The notes under the pieces: generated by a model
The model's input: the letters and a program-made list of their open reading frames with translations, nothing else
The model's database searches: none
Told to the model about the DNA's origin: nothing
Program-made: the position numbers and the translations under genes
Origin: Dehalococcoidia bacterium
GTDB taxonomy: Bacteria > Chloroflexota > Dehalococcoidia > UBA2979
Direction of reading: 5' to 3'
DNA: 6,528 nt
Assembly (NCBI GenBank): GCA_004297315.1
Contig: SCTU01000201.1
Location: 1 to 6,528 of the forward strand
In this document: positions 1 through 4,850 of the stretch, piece after piece
How the letters are laid out: each line of letters begins with the position of its first letter
Position numbering within the stretch: the stretch's first letter is position 1

Positions 1-598
1 GGTCGAGCGTCTTGCCGTAGATGACGGAGTGTGCGCCGCAGGAGTTGTTGCCGATCCCCCCGCCGATCGTGGCGCGGTTCTTAGGAGAAGGGTCGACCGC
101 GTACATGAGGTCAAACGGTTTCGCCGCCCGACTGAGCGCGTCGACCACCACGCCCGGCTGGACGCGTGCCCAGCCTTCGTCCGCGTTGACTTCGAGGACG
201 CCGTCCATGTGCCGCGACATATCCAGGACGATCGCGTGGTTCACGCCCTGGCCGGCGAGGCTGGTGCCGGCACCACGAGGCAGCACCGGGACGCCTCGGG
301 CGGCCGCGACACGTACGACGTGTTGCACCTCGGCGGTCGACTGCGGGAACACGACGGCGACCGGCTCCATCTCGTAGATCGAGGCGTCAGTCGCATACAG
401 CAGCCGGTACGGGCGGTCGACCCGCACGTCGGCACGCCCGCCTTCGAGGCCGGCTGCGAGGTCGTTCGCGAGCGCCTCGACGCCGCCCGGCGGGCCGTGC
501 AGGAGGTCAAGCGCGCGACGCACGGACGCGTGTGAGGAAGGCGCGGCGCCTTCGATCACCGGGCGGATTGCTGGAAGCGGCGCGGTTGTCGAGGTCAC
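1..598 (-). CDS. FAD-linked oxidase, D-2-hydroxyglutarate dehydrogenase-like (N-terminal part, cut by window edge)
   Basis: N-terminal 199 residues of a flavin oxidase whose C-terminal part lies beyond the left edge. The translation shows the FAD-binding type PCMH fold: a YATDASIY segment at residues 68-75, the pyrophosphate-binding loop PRGAGTSLAGQ at 107-117, and the second FAD signature IGGGIGNNSCGAHS at 178-191, followed by VIYGKT. This combination is typical of large bacterial D-2-hydroxyglutarate dehydrogenase/YdiJ-type or GlcD-type enzymes, which oxidise 2-hydroxy acids; many carry a C-terminal Fe-S half, which cannot be checked here. The GTG at 598 is chosen because it begins right after a TACGCT -10 element and six bases, suggesting a leaderless mRNA; the ATG a little upstream is in another frame. 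It is divergent from the YCII gene. The family call is firm, the exact substrate is not. Confidence 0.9.
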   Translation of the reverse strand, partial: MTSTTAPLPAIRPVIEGAAPSSHASVRRALDLLHGPPGGVEALANDLAAGLEGGRADVRVDRPYRLLYATDASIYEMEPVAVVFPQSTAEVQHVVRVAAARGVPVLPRGAGTSLAGQGVNHAIVLDMSRHMDGVLEVNADEGWARVQPGVVVDALSRAAKPFDLMYAVDPSPKNRATIGGGIGNNSCGAHSVIYGKTLD

Positions 599-604
599 GG
601 CGCG

Positions 605-610
605 AGCGTA
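605..610 (-). promoter_or_regulatory. Predicted -10 element of a leaderless promoter for the FAD oxidase
   Basis: On the minus strand TACGCT is followed by six bases and then the GTG start codon. A TANNNT element at this distance places the transcription start at or next to the GTG, the usual arrangement of leaderless genes in actinobacteria and relatives. No convincing -35 box and no Shine-Dalgarno sequence are visible, which fits this reading. Confidence 0.5.
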
Positions 611-689
611 GCACGGGCATAACCGGGCGCCCCGGATGAGATCAGAGAAGCGGCACCACCCGCCGAACGATCCGGGAGCGGCTTGGGTT

Positions 690-695
690 CATACT
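690..695 (+). promoter_or_regulatory. Possible -10 element for the YCII-domain gene
   Basis: CATACT lies 36 bases before the ATG at 732 and would give a short leader that still contains the GAAGGGA ribosome-binding site at 717-723. No good -35 box is seen at the right distance. An alternative pair, TTGGGT at 683-688 with TACGGC at 706-711 and a 17-base spacer, would start transcription almost on top of the ribosome-binding site. Weak evidence. Confidence 0.25.
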
Positions 696-731
696 GAGTG
701 GGACCTACGGCCAGACGAAGGGATTGTCTCG

Positions 732-1100
732 ATGAAGTACATGCTGCTGATCTACACGTCAGAAGCGGAGGATATGCGCAGAGCCTCTGACGCAGTAAGC
801 GGCGCGGCCATCATGGCCGAGTATCAGAGCTTCACAAACGCGCTGACCGCGTCGGGGAGACTCTCAGCGGGCGAGGCGCTCCAGCCGACCACGAATGCGA
901 AGACCGTCCGCATCCGCGATGGGAAGGCCGACATCAACGACGGCCCCTTCGCGGAGACGAAGGAGCAACTCGGTGGCTTCTACCTGGTCGACGCCGACAA
1001 CCTCGATGAGGCGATCGCGTGGGCCAGCCGGATCCCCGGCGCCAAATGGGGCTGCGTCGAGGTCCGGCCGGTGATTGATTTCTCGAATATGCCCGGTTAG
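732..1100 (+). CDS. YCII-related (DGPF domain) protein
   Basis: A 122-residue protein that fits the YCII/DGPF family over its whole length: an MKYMLLIY first strand, the hallmark DGPF at residues 70-73 followed by AETKEQLGGFYLVDADNLDEA, and a terminal VEVRPV strand at 109-114. The family adopts a ferredoxin-like alpha+beta fold; members are small cytoplasmic proteins, mostly without a proven reaction. The frame is open back to an ATG at 636, but the ATG at 732 is preferred: it begins exactly at the conserved first strand and has GAAGGGA at 717-723, eight bases upstream, while the extra 32 residues resemble no family N-terminus. In many genomes such genes sit next to an ECF sigma factor gene of the SigJ/ECF42 type; none is present here, and the next gene is convergent. 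The family is secure, the function unknown. Confidence 0.92.
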   Translation: MKYMLLIYTSEAEDMRRASDAVSGAAIMAEYQSFTNALTASGRLSAGEALQPTTNAKTVRIRDGKADINDGPFAETKEQLGGFYLVDADNLDEAIAWASRIPGAKWGCVEVRPVIDFSNMPG

Positions 1101-1102
1101 CA

Positions 1103-1138
1103 GCCGGCGGCTCCTTCGGGAACGCTAAGGTCGCCGGC
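1103..1138. terminator. Possible bidirectional hairpin between convergent genes
   Basis: GCCGGCG at 1103-1109 pairs with CGCCGGC at 1132-1138. Inside it, CCTT at 1113-1116 can pair with AAGG at 1127-1130, with a small asymmetric bulge. It starts three bases after the YCII stop and covers the last codons of the minus-strand gene, as expected for a shared terminator of convergent genes. There is no T-run on either side, so termination is a guess. Confidence 0.3.
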
Positions 1139-1496
1139 CGGTGATCCGCTCTTCCGCCGCCGACATGTCGCGTTCCTTCACGACGGCGCCCGTCGGGCTC
1201 GAGTTCGCGTCGGTCGTCGCGCCGGCGTCCTCGGGAAGACGCGCCAACTCAGCCTCCACAGGCTCACCGACGGTCTCGTCCGCCTGGGCCGTCGCGATAC
1301 CTCGCGCGTGCATTCGCTCGCGCTGTTCAGCCAGTTCGCGCAGCATCGCTGCCCGTTGCTCCTCCGCGTCGGGGGCCAGTACCGAGTGCTCCGGCTCGAC
1401 CTCCTTCACGGGTTCTTTCAGGGCTTCCTTGGATGGGTCCTTCGCGGTCTCCTTTGCTGCCTCGTCCAGTGCCTCGGTCAACGTTGGGTCGTTCAT
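1125..1496 (-). CDS. Small highly charged, probably disordered hypothetical protein
   Basis: A 123-residue protein I do not recognise. It looks real: a GGAGG site (1507-1511, minus strand) lies ten bases before the ATG, codons favour G/C in third position, and the composition (Glu, Ala, Lys, Asp, Pro) is coherent. Residues 15-34 are five consecutive tetrapeptides of form K[E/D]xx, with lysines exactly four apart. Residues 44-64 form a likely amphipathic, Arg/Glu-rich helix (EEQRAAMLRELAEQRERMHA). About 66-106 is Pro/Ala/Thr/Ser-rich and probably unstructured, and the C-terminus is charged again (ERDMSAAEERITGRRP). There is no signal peptide, membrane segment or cysteine. The lysine-rich N-terminal part could bind nucleic acid or act as a stress or scaffold protein, but nothing in the sequence decides this. 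It appears to be transcribed alone, behind the terminator-like hairpin of the exporter operon. Confidence 0.7.
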   Translation of the reverse strand: MNDPTLTEALDEAAKETAKDPSKEALKEPVKEVEPEHSVLAPDAEEQRAAMLRELAEQRERMHARGIATAQADETVGEPVEAELARLPEDAGATTDANSSPTGAVVKERDMSAAEERITGRRP

Positions 1497-1508
1497 GGTT
1501 CATGAACC
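1497..1508. repeat. 12-base perfect palindrome overlapping a ribosome-binding site
   Basis: GGTTCATGAACC is its own reverse complement and directly abuts the start codon of the small charged protein, covering the first two bases of its GGAGG site. The half-sites GTTCA/TGAAC are the same pentamers found in the tetR operator region at 4763-4814, but in the opposite order. It could be an operator, a translation-blocking hairpin (weak, as it has no loop) or chance. Confidence 0.4.
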
Positions 1509-1617
1509 TCCGCGATTACAATGGCCCCCGGCCGACGCCATGAGCGCAACGGCCGCTATCGCGGCCATCACAAGCGCATCGCAGGCCAGACCCTGACGTA
1601 TTCGCGGAATGGTCAGC

Positions 1618-1642
1618 GGCCCGCCGACGAAATCGGCGGGCC
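1618..1642 (-). terminator. Strong GC-rich hairpin, likely terminator of the tetR-MMPL operon
   Basis: GGCCCGCCGA (1618-1627) and TCGGCGGGCC (1633-1642) form a perfect ten-base stem with a five-base loop, 37 bases beyond the MMPL stop codon. No T-tract follows on either strand, so it would be a tail-less terminator of the sort often seen in high-GC bacteria. The rest of the gap 1497-1679 holds only the ribosome-binding site and palindrome near 1500 and a ten-base tandem repeat at 1651-1670. Confidence 0.5.
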
Positions 1643-1650
1643 GTGCTCAG

Positions 1651-1670
1651 GATGGCTGAGAATGGCTGAG
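1651..1670. repeat. Ten-base direct tandem repeat
   Basis: GATGGCTGAG is followed directly by AATGGCTGAG, nine of ten bases identical, between the exporter stop codon and the terminator hairpin. It is probably a minor slippage product with no evident role. Confidence 0.4.
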
Positions 1671-1679
1671 ACGAAGCCG

Positions 1680-4100
1680 CTACGCGCCGTCTCCGCCGGC
1701 GACGCCGGCCAAGGGCGTGGGCGCGCCGGACGACTTTTCCACACGTAGGTCGGGCAGCCACCGCAACCACGATGGCAGGTACCAGTTGGCGTCTCCGAGG
1801 AGGCGCATCGTCGCCGGCACGAGGACCGTCCTGACGACCGTCGCGTCGAGGAACACGGCCACGGCGAGGCCGAGGCCCATCTGCTGGAACATCACCAGGT
1901 CGCCAAGGGCAAACCCGCCGAACACCGCGACCATGATCGCAGCCGCGCCCGTGATGATGTTGGCCGTGCTCCGGAGACCGAAGGCGACTGATTCCCGGTT
2001 CTGACGCGTCTCGTCGAACCGCTCGCGGATCCGGCTGATCAGGAACACGTGGTAGTCCATGCTGAGGCCGAACAGAATGGTGAACATCATCAACGGCAAC
2101 CACGCCTCAATCGCGTCGACCTTGCCGAAGCCCATGAACCCCGGCGCCCAGCCCCATTGGAAGACGGCGATCAGCACGCCGTAGGCCGCCCCCACCGAGA
2201 GGAGATTCATGATGATCGACTTGATCGGAACGACGATCGAGCGGAACACCAGCATCAGCAGGATGAAAGACAGCCCGAGCACGTAGACGAAGACAATCGG
2301 CGTGTACTGCCTGACCTGCGAGAAGAGGTCGATGTCGATCGCAGTCGTCCCACCCACCAGGACTCGCGCCCCGGACTGGCCGAAGGTGGCCGGGATGATT
2401 TCACTGCGCAACCGCTTCACCTGGTCCTGCGCCTGCTTGCTCGCGAGGTCACCCGTGAGCGCCACGCCCAACAAGGCGAGTCTCCCGTCGTCACTCACCA
2501 CGATTGGCCGGCTGAGGCGGATTTCGGCGTCCTGCGAGATGCGCTGCTGGAACGCCGCGATCGCCTGCTGCACGGCCGGCACTTTCACATCGGCGGCCTG
2601 CACGACGATGTCGGTCGGGGCAAGGAAGCCCGGGACGAATTTCTCGTTCAGCACCTCGAAGGCTTGTTTGACCTCGTACCGCTCCGGGAGGGCGGACGGC
2701 CCAGACGACCCCAGGTGGATCTTCGCGTAGGGGATGCCCAGGGCGACGAGAAGCGTTGAGGCCACCACAACCATCACCAGGGCGTTGCGCATGACAAATT
2801 GCGCCGTGCCCGCCCAGAATCCATGCTCATCGTCGACCGGTGAGGCGCCCTTGACCGCCAGCGCGACCGCACGATGCCCCGCGCCGGACCGGGTGGCGCG
2901 CCGGACGATCGATGGAAGGAAGAGAAGTCCGAGTGTGACTGCAGCGAGTATCCCGCGGCCGGGCCCCGGGACAAAGATCACCCCTGCCGCCGTGGCCAAC
3001 GCTGCCAGCAGTTGCCAGCGCGCCGGGCGGACACCCTCGATGCGGTCGCCCAGCAGGTGCAGGGCGGCCGGCAGCAGCGTGAGCGTCGCGAGCACCGCGA
3101 ACACCACGACGATTGAGGCGCCGATGCCAAACGCCCGGAAGATGGTGTTCGGCACGAGGATCAGCCCGGTCAGGGCGATCACCACCGTGGCCCCCGAGAA
3201 CACGACGGCGCGGCTCGCGGTGTCGCCCGCGATCGCGATCGAACTCTCGACGTCGAAGCCGGCGTGCCGCTGCTCGCGGTACCGGGCGATCGTGAACAGC
3301 GCATAGTCGATCCCGACGGCCAGCCCGATCACGGTCACGACGTTATTGACGAAGATCGACAGCGGCGACAGCTGCGAGATCAGCATCACGACCGCCATCG
3401 CGAGGATGATCGCGAAGATGCCGATGAACATCGGCGCAAGGGCGGCGACGAGCGCGCCGAAGACGATGATCAGCACCACCAGTGCGATCGGAAGGACAAA
3501 CCGCTCGGCGGCCAGGTCGATCCCGGATGCCTTGGTGAACGCGTCGTTCGCGCTGATGAACCCCCCGCGCAGAATGGTGAAGTCTTTGTTCGCACGGAAC
3601 GGCTCAACGGCCTTATCCAGCGTGGCGACCGACTCAACGGCACTGTCCACGTCGCCCAGCACGCGCGCATTGATCAACGTGGTGTGGCCGTCCTTCGAGA
3701 TCAACGCCAGCTCAGCACCCGGCTGCACCGCCGCGAGTTCGTAGACGTTGGCCGTCTGAGAGGGGTCGATCTTGTCCGGGTGGCTTCGCAGGGCGGCAGT
3801 GATGTCGGTCACGAACTTCTGGAACTCAGGCGACTTCACCGCGTGCTTCTCAGAGGAGACGACCAGTGACTCGAAGAGCGGCTCACCCTGCCACTCCTTC
3901 AGGATGTTCCGAGACATCTGCGAGTCCGGTTGGTTCGTGAACGCGATGTCGGTCGTGAAGACGCCGCCGCCGACGGCCTGCGATGCCCCGACGAGGATCA
4001 CCGCGAGCACCACCCAGAGGCCGATCACGCGCCAGGGATGGCGGGCGCTGGCGGCGGAAATTCGTCCGGTCAGTCCCAGGCTTGAGCTGTCTTTGGCCAT
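1680..4100 (-). CDS. MMPL/RND-family membrane exporter
   Basis: An 806-residue inner-membrane transporter of the MMPL type, a family that exports lipids, siderophores or drugs using the proton gradient. The expected plan is visible: TM1 at about 25-42; a first extracytoplasmic domain at 45-198; TM2-TM6 at about 201-345 with the GIDYALFTIARYRE motif (D265-Y266); a cytoplasmic loop; TM7 at about 439-457; a second extracytoplasmic domain to about 598; and TM8-TM12 at about 600-765 with GLSMDYHVFLISRIRE (D682-Y683). The paired Asp-Tyr motifs are the proton-relay residues of the family, and both are intact. Two extra hydrophobic stretches lie at 363-378 and 383-398, where a plain cytoplasmic loop is expected. 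The ATG at 4100 is chosen over an open extension to 4184 because it overlaps the tetR stop as TAATG, has GGGGGA seven bases upstream, and fits the family N-terminus. It is probably co-transcribed with and controlled by that repressor. The cargo cannot be told. Confidence 0.95.
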   Translation of the reverse strand: MAKDSSSLGLTGRISAASARHPWRVIGLWVVLAVILVGASQAVGGGVFTTDIAFTNQPDSQMSRNILKEWQGEPLFESLVVSSEKHAVKSPEFQKFVTDITAALRSHPDKIDPSQTANVYELAAVQPGAELALISKDGHTTLINARVLGDVDSAVESVATLDKAVEPFRANKDFTILRGGFISANDAFTKASGIDLAAERFVLPIALVVLIIVFGALVAALAPMFIGIFAIILAMAVVMLISQLSPLSIFVNNVVTVIGLAVGIDYALFTIARYREQRHAGFDVESSIAIAGDTASRAVVFSGATVVIALTGLILVPNTIFRAFGIGASIVVVFAVLATLTLLPAALHLLGDRIEGVRPARWQLLAALATAAGVIFVPGPGRGILAAVTLGLLFLPSIVRRATRSGAGHRAVALAVKGASPVDDEHGFWAGTAQFVMRNALVMVVVASTLLVALGIPYAKIHLGSSGPSALPERYEVKQAFEVLNEKFVPGFLAPTDIVVQAADVKVPAVQQAIAAFQQRISQDAEIRLSRPIVVSDDGRLALLGVALTGDLASKQAQDQVKRLRSEIIPATFGQSGARVLVGGTTAIDIDLFSQVRQYTPIVFVYVLGLSFILLMLVFRSIVVPIKSIIMNLLSVGAAYGVLIAVFQWGWAPGFMGFGKVDAIEAWLPLMMFTILFGLSMDYHVFLISRIRERFDETRQNRESVAFGLRSTANIITGAAAIMVAVFGGFALGDLVMFQQMGLGLAVAVFLDATVVRTVLVPATMRLLGDANWYLPSWLRWLPDLRVEKSSGAPTPLAGVAGGDGA

Positions 4101-4741
4101 TACGAATCCCCCTTCGGCTCGACCGATGCAGGCCGCGCGCCCAACACCGTGCTGACCAGGTCTAACAGCAGCCGCCAGGCACACGTGGCGGCCTGGGTAT
4201 CGCGAAGCGGCATGGTGAGCGCAGAGAGGCCGGCCACAGCAGAGTGCAGCAAGAGTGCGAGGGCATCGGCATCGACGTCCGGGTCGGCTTCACCGGCGGC
4301 CTGCGCGGCGCGGATGATGCGCGCGAGGTCCGCAACGGTCTCGCGCAGTGGGTCTTCGAGGCGTCCTCGCAGGGCGTCGTCGCGCCGGCCGGCGAGGTAT
4401 GACTCCAGGCGGAGCGTGCACTCCTCCTGCCACTCCGGCAGCGCGAGGCCCTCGGCAACGTGCTCACCGAGCAGGTGCAACGCGGCCCCTGGTGTGGGCG
4501 CCGCGCTCGTGACCTCCGCGAGGACGTCGTGGTAGGCGTCCATGCACCCTCCCACGACGGCCGCAATCAGGTCGGCCTTTCCGGGGAAGTACCGGTAGAG
4601 GGTTCCCGGCGCGAGGTCGCAGGCGGTCGCGATCTCCTGCATCGTCGCGATGGCGTAACCCTTCTCGATGAAGACGCCGGCTGCCGCATCCAGGATCTCC
4701 TGGCGGCGCTCTTCGGCGTACCTTTCGGGAACCTTCGCCAC
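4100..4741 (-). CDS. TetR/AcrR-family transcriptional repressor
   Basis: A 213-residue regulator with a typical TetR N-terminal DNA-binding domain: helix 1 with RRQEILDAAAGVFIEKGY (12-29), then the helix-turn-helix TMQEIATACDLAPGTLYRYF at about 33-52, followed by PGKADLIAAVV. The rest is the variable helical ligand and dimer domain, with two cysteines in its middle and late parts. It lies first in a minus-strand operon, its stop overlapping the exporter start by one base, so it most likely represses itself and the exporter until an exported compound or its mimic binds. Perfect palindromes lie just upstream. The start is uncertain: GTG at 4741 gives the family-typical N-terminus MAKVPERYAEERR and has a GAGGG nine or so bases upstream, while a GTG at 4756 would add five residues. 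The ligand is unknown. Confidence 0.93.
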   Translation of the reverse strand: MAKVPERYAEERRQEILDAAAGVFIEKGYAIATMQEIATACDLAPGTLYRYFPGKADLIAAVVGGCMDAYHDVLAEVTSAAPTPGAALHLLGEHVAEGLALPEWQEECTLRLESYLAGRRDDALRGRLEDPLRETVADLARIIRAAQAAGEADPDVDADALALLLHSAVAGLSALTMPLRDTQAATCAWRLLLDLVSTVLGARPASVEPKGDS

Positions 4742-4762
4742 GAGCCCTACCCTCACTCAAAA

Positions 4763-4796
4763 CCTGAACGTTCATTCGGGTGAATGAACGTTCAGG
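4763..4796. promoter_or_regulatory. 34-base perfect palindrome, predicted TetR operator
   Basis: Two 15-base arms, CCTGAACGTTCATTC and GAATGAACGTTCAGG, are exact reverse complements around a four-base centre. Each arm contains the ten-base palindrome TGAACGTTCA (4765-4774 and 4785-4794), so two identical sites lie 20 bases apart, about two helical turns, on the same face of the DNA. This is the arrangement expected when two TetR dimers bind cooperatively. It lies between the predicted tetR promoter and its start codon, just downstream of the expected transcription start. Confidence 0.8.
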
Positions 4797-4800
4797 CGGA

Positions 4801-4814
4801 TGAACTATGGTTCA
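4801..4814. promoter_or_regulatory. Third, looser operator-like inverted repeat over the -10 box
   Basis: TGAAC and GTTCA flank a four-base spacer (TATG). These are the same half-sites as in the 34-base palindrome but held further apart. The repeat encloses the predicted -10 element of tetR, so protein bound here would block RNA polymerase directly. Confidence 0.5.
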
Positions 4815-4832
4815 GGTTGGCCGCAGCGTCAA
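4804..4832 (-). promoter_or_regulatory. Predicted sigma70-type promoter of the tetR-MMPL operon
   Basis: On the minus strand, TTGACG (4827-4832) is separated by exactly 17 bases from CATAGT (4804-4809), close to the -35/-10 consensus. The predicted start is near 4797, at the edge of the 34-base palindrome, giving a leader of about 40 to 56 bases. The -35 box is only about 19 bases beyond the stop codon of the ABC1 gene, so the operon has its own promoter even though all three genes point the same way. Confidence 0.65.
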
Positions 4833-4850
4833 GCGGCTGCCCACCGGCCG

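Noticed and set aside
29..535. A 168-codon open frame on the plus strand near the left edge
   Set aside because: It is antisense to the FAD oxidase, whose cofactor motifs are unmistakable; the plus-strand product has no family features.
636..731. Extension of the YCII protein by 32 residues to the ATG at 636
   Set aside because: The good ribosome-binding site is before 732 and the conserved domain starts exactly at that ATG.
1141..1596. A 151-codon Ser/Ala-rich open frame on the plus strand
   Set aside because: It is antisense to the small charged protein, has no ribosome-binding site, and its composition follows from reading Glu/Ala/Asp codons backwards. The minus frame has the GGAGG site.
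2049..3869. Long plus-strand frames opposite the exporter (2049-2759, 2734-3306, 3264-3869)
   Set aside because: The Asp/His/Arg-rich products mirror hydrophobic codons of the transporter; these are shadows of a complete MMPL gene.
4101..4184. Extension of the exporter by 28 residues to 4184
   Set aside because: It would overlap deeply with tetR and add an unconserved Cys/Arg/Gly stretch; the ATG at 4100 has the ribosome-binding site and the TAATG overlap.
4763..4832. The palindrome cluster as transposon ends or an attachment site
   Set aside because: No transposase, integrase or target duplication is nearby, and the fit with a promoter and TetR operator explains it better.
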